Below, in pieces: positions 33,317 through 42,283 of a DNA stretch of 64,000 nt. Position 1 is the stretch's first letter; every line of letters starts with the position of its first letter. The notes under the pieces are model-generated. The model did not search any database. It was not told where the DNA came from and saw only the letters and a list, made by a program, of their open reading frames with translations. The DNA comes from Gammaproteobacteria bacterium (GTDB taxonomy: Bacteria; Pseudomonadota; Gammaproteobacteria; Pseudomonadales; Halieaceae): NCBI GenBank assembly GCA_030427085.1, contig JAUHXH010000002.1, positions 310,001-374,000 on the forward strand, written 5' to 3'. The translations under genes and the position numbers were made by a program.

Positions 33317-34415
33317 ACAAACGGGCGTAGCCGTCCGCCACTGCTTCCCAGTTGTACTGGCTGGCAGCGCGCAGCGACAACTGCTGCCCCCGGTCGAATG
33401 CGGCGCTCGGGTCGCGCCGAAGCTCAGTGAGTACTGTTGCCAGAGAGCCGGCCTTGGTGTTGAAGAACAGGCCCTGCTCGCCCAGCACTTCCCGGTTGAA
33501 CGCCACGTCGATGGCAATACAGCAACGCCCGGCGTCCATGGCACGCAATAGCGCGGGGTTGGTCCCCCCCACCATATGGCCGTGAAGATAGGCGAAAGCT
33601 TGCTGGTAGAGGCCATTCAGCACGGCTGAATCAAAAATGCCGCCGAGGAAGATCACGTTGTCGTTGGCTTCGGCGTGAAGGGCGTCGGAGTAGGGTGTGG
33701 GGTACCGCGCAGCACCAACGATAACCAGCGGAATATCCGGCGCGGCGCGTTTGTACTCGCGAACAATAACGTCAGTGTTGTTGTCAGCTTCGATTCTTGT
33801 CACCACCAGGAAGTAGGCGCCCGGCGTCAGGCCAAAGTTCTGTGCGGCGTGAGGGGCGGGCGCGTCGCCAACCTCGCTTCCATAGGGAATGAATACCGAG
33901 TGAGACTGGTACTGTTGCAGGTAGTAGTCCTGCATAGCGCGTGCATCGGTCACCAGCGTGGTCGTGAACCACCCGGCCACTCGTTCTGTCCAGCGATAGT
34001 AGCGGCTGGCAAAGCGGCCCCACTTGCGGCGCTTCCAACCCAGTCCATCAGTGTGGAGGGCGTTGGGAATACGCAGGAGCCACAGGGGTAGCAAGAGTGG
34101 TGCGTTGGCGTTGTCCACGACCAATACGGCATCGAATCGACGAAACACCGTATGCAGAACACAGAGCCCGGTAAACAACAGGCTTTCGAAATAGCGATTA
34201 CGCCAGACTGGCAGGTAGACCAGGCGAATGCCGTCGATTTCCGCGGGATGTGTGTCAAAGTAACTTTTGCGGCAGTACACCGTGATGTCGAATTCACCGG
34301 ACTGCATCAGTCGGGTAGCCACTTCCTCAAACAGCGTGCAGTAACCCCCGTAGGTGGCGGGTAAGCCGCGACCGCCGAGAAAGGCTATTCGGAGTTTTTT
34401 CTCTGCCACGCCCAA
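33243..34415 (-). CDS. Family 4 glycosyltransferase with DUF1972 N-terminus
   Basis: 390 aa. KLRIAFLGGRGLPATYGGYCTLFEEVATRL is the DUF1972 signature seen in rhamnosyltransferase-like enzymes (Cps2T/WsaF type); the C-terminal part has FGLTPGAYFLVVTRIEADNNTDVIVREY and a donor-binding GGTNPALLRAMDAGRCCIA. Likely a cytoplasmic transferase of the repeat unit. It lies on the opposite strand to the wza operon and in line with the two radical SAM genes, from which it is 33 bp away. Confidence 0.88.
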   Translation of the reverse strand: MGVAEKKLRIAFLGGRGLPATYGGYCTLFEEVATRLMQSGEFDITVYCRKSYFDTHPAEIDGIRLVYLPVWRNRYFESLLFTGLCVLHTVFRRFDAVLVVDNANAPLLLPLWLLRIPNALHTDGLGWKRRKWGRFASRYYRWTERVAGWFTTTLVTDARAMQDYYLQQYQSHSVFIPYGSEVGDAPAPHAAQNFGLTPGAYFLVVTRIEADNNTDVIVREYKRAAPDIPLVIVGAARYPTPYSDALHAEANDNVIFLGGIFDSAVLNGLYQQAFAYLHGHMVGGTNPALLRAMDAGRCCIAIDVAFNREVLGEQGLFFNTKAGSLATVLTELRRDPSAAFDRGQQLSLRAASQYNWEAVADGYARLFTAMAQREDVVECYLPEQATDLPS

Positions 34416-34448
34416 CCTACCCCTGACCTTGCCGATTGCCCGGTAATA

Positions 34449-35627
34449 TCAGGAGTTTGCCACCCGCCGACCGAGGTTGTCGATCTGGTGATTGTAGTCT
34501 TGGCCGGTTGCGATCAGGGCGGGGGGCAAGGGCGACAGGGAGCGGCCAATGACCGAAGAGCAGGCACTGGAGCCTACGTACTCGCAGAAGTCACACAGTG
34601 TTTCCATGGGCTTGCCCTGGTCGTCGGTCCAGGCTTTGCCACTGCTTTTGGCGCGCATGGCCTGGTAGGCCGGTCGGTTCCAGAACGCTTTCAAGTCGGT
34701 TAGCTCGTCCACGTGGCCCACGTCAAAGCGTTCACTGGAATTGGTGCAGCAGGGTGAAACCTTGCCGTCGGCCTCTACCATCAACTCGGAATAGAGGTAG
34801 TGGCAGCGGTCTTCCCAGATGTGTTGGTAAGGGGAGTAGGCCGGGTTCTCGGGCACGAAGCTGTCGTGATAGATGAAGGCGCGGGATGGGAAGAAGGCTT
34901 CCACACCCAGTTCCCGGCGCATCGCCTTGATCTGGCTGACCTCATGTTCATTATGTCGAAAAACCAGGAAGGCCAACTCCATGCGTGGGGTTTTGCTGCC
35001 CAGGGCGCGTTTTGCCGCCACAATCTCGCGGATATTGCGGATAACGAGATCAAAGTCGGCGTTTCTGCGATAGACCTCCAGGGTCTCCTGGGACAGACCG
35101 TCGATGCTGACGTGGAGATTATCCAGGCCAGACTTCACGATTTTTTCACCCAGCCCTTCTACTTCAATGCTCAGGTTGGAACTGACCGCCGTGTAGATGT
35201 TTGCCTTGTGAGCATGGTTGATAAGTTCAAAAATGTCCTTGTTGAGGAAGGGCTCCCCCCAATTGTGAAAGCGGGCCAGCAGTGTGTGATCGGCCACGAG
35301 GTCGATCAGGCGTCGGGCCTTCTCGGTGTCGAACAGTGATTTTCTACGGTCCAGTTGCCGCGTGCCGGTTACGCAGAAGGGGCAGGCGAGATTGCAGGCG
35401 TTGACGGAGTCGATGTTGACGATATAGGGCAGGGATTCCACGTGGACTGCGCCGGCATCGGACTCCACGTTGGCGTGAACGAAATTCCGCACCTTCGCCC
35501 GCGTCACTACGCGCGAGCCCATGCGATGGCGCATGGCAGCGAGAATAGGGGGTTCACCCACGGACGGATGACGATGCGCGAATTGTAGGGCTTTGCGTTG
35601 CCAGTTCGACCTGTCGAAGGATGCCAT
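34449..35627 (-). CDS. Radical SAM/SPASM protein
   Basis: 392 aa. Radical SAM cluster motif CNLACPFC near residue 76, then the SPASM-type C-terminus with CHYLYSELMVEADGKVSPCCTNSS and CDFCEYVGSSAC ligating extra [4Fe-4S] clusters. Such proteins often mature peptides or modify sugars; the reaction is unknown. The first 60 residues (Gln, Arg-rich) are unusual. Followed by the DUF1972 glycosyltransferase. Confidence 0.85.
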   Translation of the reverse strand: MASFDRSNWQRKALQFAHRHPSVGEPPILAAMRHRMGSRVVTRAKVRNFVHANVESDAGAVHVESLPYIVNIDSVNACNLACPFCVTGTRQLDRRKSLFDTEKARRLIDLVADHTLLARFHNWGEPFLNKDIFELINHAHKANIYTAVSSNLSIEVEGLGEKIVKSGLDNLHVSIDGLSQETLEVYRRNADFDLVIRNIREIVAAKRALGSKTPRMELAFLVFRHNEHEVSQIKAMRRELGVEAFFPSRAFIYHDSFVPENPAYSPYQHIWEDRCHYLYSELMVEADGKVSPCCTNSSERFDVGHVDELTDLKAFWNRPAYQAMRAKSSGKAWTDDQGKPMETLCDFCEYVGSSACSSVIGRSLSPLPPALIATGQDYNHQIDNLGRRVANS

Positions 35628-35671
35628 GGAGTTTCGTATCCGCTGTTAAAGGCTTTTGGGCCAGTCCGTGA

Positions 35672-36748
35672 TCATCTGTCGGTAATCAGTTTGATGCCCA
35701 TCTCTACCTTGTCGGACAGATTTTTCTGAGACAGGCAGGTGAACAGGCAGAGCTTGTCGCAGGCGGTAGTCTGTTGCCGGTTTTTGCGACCGGCTTCGCC
35801 GTACCATATATCTTTCAAGCTGTTTTGTTTGAGGTTGCCAATGGGCTCGTAGAAGAAGCAGGGTTCCACGTCGCCATTGGGCCGAATGAAACAGTCCCGC
35901 ATGCCCACCCGGCAGGGCATCACCTCCGGGGGCGCCGATTCCTCGCGGAAGTGGGCCGGGAACATCATGAGTATTTGTTCGGAGTTCATGATGGGCGCGC
36001 CCTGGCGCTTCATGCTGACCAGTTTTTCCATGACGCTGGTCAGCTCGATATGGTGATGCTCTTCAATCCACAATTCGTCGTAGGTTTCCTGCGTCCAGCG
36101 GTCCATCGGCTGGAAGTTCACTGCGGTCACACCCATACCCCGCGCCCACTCCACCAATTCTGGTAACACACGGAAGTTTGCCGCGTGCACCACAGGTTTG
36201 ATCATGATGGGAAAGTCGATGTTCAGCTCGCGCTGCCATTTTTGCAGGTAGCCAATGCCGGTCGACAAGGTATCGAATAGTCCGGGGTAGCCCCGCACGT
36301 AATCGTGGATCTCCGCATTGGGCGCATCGCAGGAGATATTTACGTTGAATGGCCGGGCCTCGACTGTCCGTCGGGCATTTTTGTCGTTGAGGGCAGAGCC
36401 ATTGGTGGTAACGCCGGCGTGGATGCCTGATTCGTTGCAGAAGGCGAGCAGGTCGAGGAAGCCTTTCTTGATGTAGGGCTCGCCACCGCTAAAACTGATG
36501 GAGTAGGTGCCGACGAAGTCCTTCACGCTGAGTAACGCGCTCTTCCATTCGTCGATACTCATTTCGTCCTGGTACTGCTTCATGCGCCAGTAATCGCAAT
36601 ACCGGCACTTGATGTTGCAGCGCTCGTTGACCAGGCCGTGAAAGGTGATGGGCCGGGTAGCGTCGTATCCGGTTTTCAGATACAGCGACTCGGCCGCAGC
36701 ATTGCGTACATGCTTTACGGCGAGTCCTGACAGTGTAGACAGCTTCAT
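35672..36748 (-). CDS. Radical SAM/SPASM protein
   Basis: 358 aa from ATG 36748 (ATG 36769 possible). Cluster motif CNIKCRYC, GGEPY, and a C-terminal cysteine set (CRVGMRDC, EPCFFYEP, ACDKLCLFTC) of SPASM type. It differs from its neighbour at 34449, so the two are not simple duplicates. A leader peptide was not found near either. The gene lies 44 bp before the second one; upstream is a TATACT box on the minus strand (36827-36832) that could be its -10 element. Confidence 0.87.
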   Translation of the reverse strand: MKLSTLSGLAVKHVRNAAAESLYLKTGYDATRPITFHGLVNERCNIKCRYCDYWRMKQYQDEMSIDEWKSALLSVKDFVGTYSISFSGGEPYIKKGFLDLLAFCNESGIHAGVTTNGSALNDKNARRTVEARPFNVNISCDAPNAEIHDYVRGYPGLFDTLSTGIGYLQKWQRELNIDFPIMIKPVVHAANFRVLPELVEWARGMGVTAVNFQPMDRWTQETYDELWIEEHHHIELTSVMEKLVSMKRQGAPIMNSEQILMMFPAHFREESAPPEVMPCRVGMRDCFIRPNGDVEPCFFYEPIGNLKQNSLKDIWYGEAGRKNRQQTTACDKLCLFTCLSQKNLSDKVEMGIKLITDR

Positions 36749-36859
36749 CTTGCAGTCTGCTCCTGGCACGCCTGGCGCACGGACGGGTGTGGTGCGCGGC
36801 TGCCAGCTTGGGTGCCCCTACAATTCAGTATAGTGCGTTCCTGAGAATTGCACCCCCTT

Positions 36860-36897
36860 CCGCCTAACTCTGTGAAGCAATTCACAGTGTAAGGCGG
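36860..36897. other. 38-base hairpin with GCAA tetraloop between genes
   Basis: Arms CCGCCTAACTCTGTGAA and TTCACAGTGTAAGGCGG pair at 15 of 17 positions around GCAA (plus-strand reading). The plus strand also has TATAGT at 36829-36834 and a T-run (ATTTTTT) at about 36910-36916, so a small transcript of about 80 bases is possible. The rest of 36770-36978 holds no gene. It could also act as a transcript end for the minus-strand rimK-like gene. Confidence 0.45.
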
Positions 36898-36978
36898 CGT
36901 TATGGCGCTATTTTTTCAGTACTTTTACGGAAAAATGTGCGCTGTACCAGTGCGGGGTTGCGGTGCGCCCGCACCTTG

Positions 36979-38157
36979 CTAGTGCTCGAGGTGTTCCACA
37001 TGCGGCTGCCGCCGCCGCTGGGTGCGCGCCGGCACCATGTCGCGCATGGCTTCCAGTTTACCGAAACACAGCAGCTTGTCTTCGGGTTCCAACACCCGGT
37101 CCCGTCGTGGGTTGGGGATCACCTTGCTACCGCGATACAGGGTGAGGACGTTGATGTCCTTTTCGAGCAGCCCGGTTTCCAGAATGGTCTGGCCGATAAA
37201 CTTCGATCCTTCGGGCACGTAGATCTCGCTCACCCCGTAGCCCTTGCTAACGGTGAGGCGCTGGCGCACATCGATCTCAGGAAAGTCCACCTGGGCTGCA
37301 ATGTAGTCGATGACGGCGCCCGCTACATCCAGTTCAGTTGCGGTCTCGATGCCTTCCAGTCCCGGGGACGAGTTTACCTCCATCACCTGCGGTCCGGTGC
37401 GGCTTTCCAGCATATCCACGCCGGCCACCCGCAAGCCCATTATCTGCGTGCAGCGAATGGCGGTTTCCACATAGGCATCATCGAGTTCCACTGGTTCGGC
37501 GATACCGCCGCGGTGAACGTTGCTGCGAAACTCCTGCCCCTGGGCAACTCGGCGCATCGCGGCCACGACCTGATCGCCCACCACAAAGGCGCGGATATCC
37601 CTGCCCTTGCTCTCGGCCACAAACTTCTGGATCAGCACGTTTTGTTTCTGGCTTTGCAGGAGTTCGATAATTGACTCGGCCGCCTTGACCGTGTCGGCCA
37701 GCAGCACGCCTATGCCCTGCGTTCCCTCGATCAATTTGATAATTACCGGTGCGCCACCGACTCGTTCAATCGCCGGCAGTACGTCCTTCTTGTCGCGCAC
37801 AAAAGTGGTGCGAGGTATGCCGATGCCGTGACGACTGAGAATTTGCAGGCTGCGCAATTTATCGCGTGAATTGTTGATGCCGTGGGCCGTGTTGGCACAA
37901 AACACGTCCATTTCCTGAAACTGGCGGACCACAGCGGTACCGTAGTAGGTGATGGAAGCGCCGATGCGAGGCAGCACAGCATCGTAGTGACTGAGTTGCT
38001 TCTGGCGGAAATAGAGGTCGGGTGCGCCGCGTTCCAGGTCGATAGCGAACTTCAGCGTATTGAGTATCTTGACCTCGTGCTCGCGTTGTTCGGCGGCCTC
38101 TTTCAGGCGCCGCGTGCTGTAGGCGTCGGGGCTGCAAGATAGAATCGCGAGTTTCAT
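36979..38157 (-). CDS. RimK-like ATP-grasp ligase fused to RCK_C (TrkA_C) domain
   Basis: 392 aa. Residues 1-290 match RimK (S6 glutamate ligase, about 300 aa): MKLAILSCSPDAYSTRRLKEAAEQREHEV, ATP-grasp loops (GTQGIGVLLAD, QKFVAESKGRDIRAFVVGD) and EVNSSPGLEGIE. Residues about 305-385 add an RCK_C domain (SEIYVPEGSKFIGQTILETGLLEKDINVLTLYRGSKVIPNPRRDRVLEPEDKLL). RCK_C domains bind small ligands in ion channels and transporters. The fused ligase may be controlled by such a ligand; its glutamylation target is unknown. Downstream genes are ion-channel proteins. Confidence 0.85.
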   Translation of the reverse strand: MKLAILSCSPDAYSTRRLKEAAEQREHEVKILNTLKFAIDLERGAPDLYFRQKQLSHYDAVLPRIGASITYYGTAVVRQFQEMDVFCANTAHGINNSRDKLRSLQILSRHGIGIPRTTFVRDKKDVLPAIERVGGAPVIIKLIEGTQGIGVLLADTVKAAESIIELLQSQKQNVLIQKFVAESKGRDIRAFVVGDQVVAAMRRVAQGQEFRSNVHRGGIAEPVELDDAYVETAIRCTQIMGLRVAGVDMLESRTGPQVMEVNSSPGLEGIETATELDVAGAVIDYIAAQVDFPEIDVRQRLTVSKGYGVSEIYVPEGSKFIGQTILETGLLEKDINVLTLYRGSKVIPNPRRDRVLEPEDKLLCFGKLEAMRDMVPARTQRRRQPHVEHLEH

Positions 38158-38191
38158 CGAGTGTTCTCCTTATCAATAATTTCAGATGCGG

Positions 38192-39478
38192 TTACAGCAA
38201 GGACGCCAGCAGCGTCGCTGTACCGAGGAAGGCGAGGAAGCCGGTCACGTCGGTGACAGTGGTCAATATGATTGACGAGGCCGTTGCAGGGTCCTGGCCG
38301 AGGCGCGATAGCACCATGGGTACCAGGGCGCCAGAGATACCCGCCATGACCATGGCAGTGAGCATGGCGATGGCGATTACCAGCGCGAGGCCGGCAGATT
38401 GACTCCACACCCAAACACCCAGGCCGCAGGTGATGGCCAGTGCCGTGCCGTTGATCACACCGATCTGTACTTCCTTGGTGAGCACGGCACGCCACTGCAA
38501 GGTGCTGACTTCCTTGAGCGCAAGGCCGCGCATGGTTACCGCCAGTGCCTGGGAGCCCGCGTTCCCCGATTGCCCGGCAACCACGGGTAGCAAAATCGCC
38601 AGGGCAGTGAATTGCGCGATGGTGGATTCGAACAGGCCCACCACCGACGCTGCGAGAAAGGCCGTGAGTAAATTGATGTGCAGCCACACCAGACGGCGTT
38701 TAACGGCAAACAGCGGCGGCGACAGAGCGCGTTCGTCAGCGCTGGCACCGACCATGCGCTGGATGCCGACGGTGGCAGCTTGTTCCGCGGCCTGGAACAG
38801 GTTGGCATAGCGGATGATGCCCAGCAGCTTGCCGGCCTGGTCCACGACGGGAATGGAGTCCGAACGCGACTCGTCAAACAGGGCCACAAGATCTTCTTCC
38901 GTGGAGTTGAGGTGGGCCACCGCTTCCACGGGGTAGAGCAGCTCTGTCATGGGTGTTTCTGGCTCCGCCAGTGCCATGTCCTGCAGGTCAACGCGGCCTT
39001 CCAGTTCGTCAGTGTCAGAAACCACATACAGGGAACGCACCCGTTGTGCTTTTGATGCACGTAATTCGGCCAGTGCCTCGCCTACGGTCTGCTCGGAGCG
39101 AAAGCGCGCCAGCAGCCGGTCCATGTAGCGGCCGGCGGTGCGCTCGGGAAATTCCAGCAGTTCACGGTACTCGGTGCGGATGCCGCCGGGTAGATCCTCC
39201 AGAGCCGCTTCGCGCTCCTCGGGTGACAGGGCGCGCAATATAAGCAGCGCGGTCCGAATGCTGGTCAGTTGCAGAATGCGGCGGCGCTGTTCGGGTTCGG
39301 CACTGAGGAACAGCGGCTTGAGTTGTCCCGGGCCGGCGTACTCAAGCAGGCGTGTGTAGCCCTCGGCAGAGAGTTGCGTCAAACCGTCGGGTAAATCCGG
39401 GCCGCGCTCTACCACCCGGGCGGCCTCGGCCGGGAATTCCCGTACGTAATATTCGCGGAGTTGGTCGTGTAGTGTCAT
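38192..39478 (-). CDS. mgtE: Magnesium transporter MgtE
   Basis: 428 aa. N-terminal helical MgtE_N domain (1-120), two CBS domains (about 135-245), and a five-helix membrane part with AGQSGNAGSQALAVT and DPATASSIILTTVTDVTGF, which line the Mg2+ pore. Low cytosolic Mg2+ opens the CBS gate. ATG overlaps the stop of the MgtE-like gene before it (4 bp). Confidence 0.93.
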   Translation of the reverse strand: MTLHDQLREYYVREFPAEAARVVERGPDLPDGLTQLSAEGYTRLLEYAGPGQLKPLFLSAEPEQRRRILQLTSIRTALLILRALSPEEREAALEDLPGGIRTEYRELLEFPERTAGRYMDRLLARFRSEQTVGEALAELRASKAQRVRSLYVVSDTDELEGRVDLQDMALAEPETPMTELLYPVEAVAHLNSTEEDLVALFDESRSDSIPVVDQAGKLLGIIRYANLFQAAEQAATVGIQRMVGASADERALSPPLFAVKRRLVWLHINLLTAFLAASVVGLFESTIAQFTALAILLPVVAGQSGNAGSQALAVTMRGLALKEVSTLQWRAVLTKEVQIGVINGTALAITCGLGVWVWSQSAGLALVIAIAMLTAMVMAGISGALVPMVLSRLGQDPATASSIILTTVTDVTGFLAFLGTATLLASLL

Positions 39479-40281
39479 GGCCGGCCGATCAGCGATTCCA
39501 TCATCCGCCCGCAGGTGTTGATATACCCGCTGGCGAGTTCGGAAACCACTTTCTCCAGGCTGAATTCACCGGGCCGCGCTTCGCCGGCGACGCGTTCCAG
39601 CGCCGCCCGGCTGATCACACCGATAACACGCTGTTGCTGATCGACCACCGGTAGCTCCGCGTAGTCGGCCCATTGGCGGGAGCCCAGCGCCGTGGCGGCA
39701 TCGGTGAGGCCGCTCAGGGCTTCGACCGGATCGGCGACCAACCCTACCTCCCGCCCCTTGTTTTTACGCGCATAGGCGGCGCGCAGATTGAGGATGCCCT
39801 TGTAACGTCCGCCGTCATCTACAACCAGTACCGTAGTGGGACTGGTGTCCGCATTGTCGGAGAGACCTTCGCAGAAATCCCGGCACACGGTGTCGTCTGC
39901 CACGCGGATGAAGTCGACGCTGGCCAGGGCAGCGAGCGTGTGCGACGGGAAGTGCAGCATCTGGTAGAGGGCGGCGCGCGATGCCTCCGGCGCGGCTTCG
40001 ATCACCGATTCATAACGAGATTCCTGCAAGTGCGCCACCAGTGCAACCGCGGCGTCGGTTTCAGCCGCGATTAACAGCTCCGCAACCCGTTCCGGGGGTA
40101 GAGTTTCCAACAGCCCCGTCAGTTGCCAACTGGACAAGTGGGTCGACAGGGCGGCAGCGGTGTCGGCCGGCAGCTCGGTAACGAACTCGCGCAGTTCAGG
40201 TAATTCATGGGTCGACATCTGCACCGCCATTTCGCGTGGCCGCGAGCGCGCAAATTCCATGATCAATGGGTCAAGCGTCAT
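39475..40281 (-). CDS. Soluble MgtE N-domain and CBS protein
   Basis: 268 aa from ATG 40281. It has the MgtE_N helical repeats (STHLSSWQLTGLLETLPPERVAELL) and two CBS-type segments (FIRVADDTVCRDFCEGL, LPVVDQQQRVIGVISR), but no membrane helices. It is a stand-alone copy of the cytosolic regulatory part of MgtE, translationally coupled to it. It might form mixed complexes or sense Mg2+ or nucleotides. Confidence 0.75.
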   Translation of the reverse strand: MTLDPLIMEFARSRPREMAVQMSTHELPELREFVTELPADTAAALSTHLSSWQLTGLLETLPPERVAELLIAAETDAAVALVAHLQESRYESVIEAAPEASRAALYQMLHFPSHTLAALASVDFIRVADDTVCRDFCEGLSDNADTSPTTVLVVDDGGRYKGILNLRAAYARKNKGREVGLVADPVEALSGLTDAATALGSRQWADYAELPVVDQQQRVIGVISRAALERVAGEARPGEFSLEKVVSELASGYINTCGRMMESLIGRP

Positions 40282-41053
40282 GTTGCACCACGCTTTCGCC
40301 AGCCTCGCGCAATAACAGCACTTCGGAGGCGGCAAATTGTGAGGTGGGAATGGTAACGATGCCCTGGTCAGCCTCCAGCACCACGGCGGTGCTCAACACT
40401 TCGATGATGCGGCCTTCACTGTCATTGATACGCACCCGGTCGCCGATGCGATAGCGATCCAGTGTGCGCCGCGCCAGCAGGTTTTCCACCAACTGACGAC
40501 TGCCCAGGGCAAAAGCCAGCGACAGGCCGCCGAAGAAGAAGCCCAGCAAAATCACGATCACGTTGGACAGGAAGCTGATGTCCACCGCAGTTTGCGCGAG
40601 GCCGGTGAGGATGGCGGCCAGCAACACCAGCAACTGGGCGAAGCGGGGTACCAGGTGATCGGTGGACAGCCCCATCAGGCCCGCCACGATGCTGCGCACG
40701 ATTACCCCTAACAGGTAACCCGACAGGATGATGAAGGCGCCGAGGATGACCTGTGGAATGTACTCCAGCAGTCGGTTGAGCCAATCCTGCACCACCGAGA
40801 TGCTGAGCGCCTGCAGCGCAAGGAGCAGGAATATCACCAGGGTGCCGTAGTACACGCCGGTGCGCATGGAGCGACGCAGCATGCGCAAATCCACATCCTG
40901 CAGGCGGTCGCGCGCGCGGCGGCGGAAGTAGGCTTCCATGAGGATGAGCCAGTGCTCGGTAAGCCGGGCTAGTACACCGGCGAGCACGAAGCCCGCAATG
41001 GCGATCAGGATCGCCAGGATCTCGGGATACTGATTGAGCAGTTCTGATGTCAT
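40271..41053 (-). CDS. MscS-type mechanosensitive channel protein
   Basis: 260 aa. Hydrophobic helices at about 10-30, 65-85, 100-125 and 135-160, then the MscS-type beta domain GSRQLVENLLARRTLDRYRIGDRVRINDSEGRIIEVL. The pore helix is unusually Leu/Val-rich. It is a small member without the large C-terminal cage. It overlaps the next gene by 11 bp. Confidence 0.8.
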   Translation of the reverse strand: MTSELLNQYPEILAILIAIAGFVLAGVLARLTEHWLILMEAYFRRRARDRLQDVDLRMLRRSMRTGVYYGTLVIFLLLALQALSISVVQDWLNRLLEYIPQVILGAFIILSGYLLGVIVRSIVAGLMGLSTDHLVPRFAQLLVLLAAILTGLAQTAVDISFLSNVIVILLGFFFGGLSLAFALGSRQLVENLLARRTLDRYRIGDRVRINDSEGRIIEVLSTAVVLEADQGIVTIPTSQFAASEVLLLREAGESVVQHDA

Positions 41054-41098
41054 GTCAGGTGATCCGCCTACGCCGTACCCCCAGCGTAGCTGCCCCGA

Positions 41099-41668
41099 TC
41101 AGGGGGCGCCAGTGGTCGGGGTCTGGGTCGCCGATGCAGGGGGGGGAGCCGGGGGTTGGGGTGCCAGTTTCTGTGGAAATTCGCTGTTGCCCCGATCCAG
41201 TTTTATCACGGGTTTTTGCAGTATCAGGCTGTTGGGGTAGGTGATCAGGTTGCCGTCGACAGTGCGGATGAGAACGTGGAACAAGCCGATTTCCTCCACG
41301 GTGCCGGACAGGTCGAAGTCAGCGTCAGTGACTTTGATCTGGTCCCCCACCCGATAGGGGAAGCCGAAGAAAATCACCATGCTGGCGGTGATGTTAGAGA
41401 GAATCGACCACTGTGCGAACAGCGCCACACCGATCACTGCAAAGGCTGACGACAGGAACAGGGACACCTGGCCATAACCCAGGCCGAGGATTAAACACAG
41501 GATGATTACCAGTGCGCCAAACAGCAGAATTCGTGTGGTTTTCTCCAGATATTTGACGCGGACTTCAGCGACGTCCTTACTGCGCCCGATACGGCGGATA
41601 GTCCCCGTCACAGCACGGATCACCAGGAGGTAGGCAACCACACAGCCTGCCAGCAGTAGCCACTTCAT
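41099..41668 (-). CDS. Second MscS-type protein
   Basis: 189 aa. Two transmembrane helices then the MscS pore region FLSSAFAVIGVALFAQWSILSNITASMVIFFGFPYRVGDQIKV, with a Pro/Ala-rich tail (PQPPAPPPASATQT). It starts right after the peroxiredoxin stop, and 45 bp lie between it and the other MscS-type gene. Two such proteins in a row suggest a shared osmotic role or mixed assembly. Confidence 0.82.
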   Translation of the reverse strand: MKWLLLAGCVVAYLLVIRAVTGTIRRIGRSKDVAEVRVKYLEKTTRILLFGALVIILCLILGLGYGQVSLFLSSAFAVIGVALFAQWSILSNITASMVIFFGFPYRVGDQIKVTDADFDLSGTVEEIGLFHVLIRTVDGNLITYPNSLILQKPVIKLDRGNSEFPQKLAPQPPAPPPASATQTPTTGAP

Positions 41669-42199
41669 TCAGGGACCCTCAACACGCTTCGCCACGCCCA
41701 ACTCGCCCAGCGTTGCCGCCATGTCTTCGGCGGCCGTAGCGGGCTTGATGTCGGTGTCGATGCGGGCGATTCGGCCCGCCTTGTCGATGTAGAACGTATG
41801 CCGCTTGGCATATCCCAGCATGTGCAGCACGTCATAAGCCTCCGCTGCAGTTTTGTCCGGGTCGCTCAGCAGGGGGAAATCGGCGCCGGTCTCTTTCGCG
41901 AAACCGGTGTTGTCCTCCAGTGGGTCAACGCTCGCCATGAAATAGGTAACGTCGTAGGCGCGAATCAGGTGGCCCTTCTCGGCCAGTGACTTGCACTCGA
42001 TGGTGCAGCCGCGTGTGTAAGCTTTGGGGAACCACGCCAGCACCACCGCCTGCTTGTCGCGAAAGTCCGACAGGGTATATGTGTTGCCGTCGGAGGCCTG
42101 CAGGGTGAAATCGGGTGCCGGGTCGCCTACCTCCAGTGCGGCAAGTGGTAGCGGCAAGCAGCACATCAGGGTCAGTGCAGTGTTCTTGAGCCAGGACAT
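41669..42199 (-). CDS. Secreted peroxiredoxin, BCP/TlpA-like
   Basis: 176 aa from ATG 42199. Signal peptide ([20 protein letters not shown]), then the thioredoxin-fold [28 protein letters not shown] and peroxidatic Cys in [12 protein letters not shown]; the resolving Cys of the CTIEC motif is also present. Acts in the periplasm on peroxides. Directly followed by the MscS gene. Confidence 0.83.
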   Translation of the reverse strand: MSWLKNTALTLMCCLPLPLAALEVGDPAPDFTLQASDGNTYTLSDFRDKQAVVLAWFPKAYTRGCTIECKSLAEKGHLIRAYDVTYFMASVDPLEDNTGFAKETGADFPLLSDPDKTAAEAYDVLHMLGYAKRHTFYIDKAGRIARIDTDIKPATAAEDMAATLGELGVAKRVEGP

Positions 42200-42283
42200 A
42201 GCGTGTAGCACTCCTCAGGATTGAACGGCCAGTATACGGTTGCAGTGTCGCGCTCGGAAGGCGTCTGCAGCGATAGACATTTG

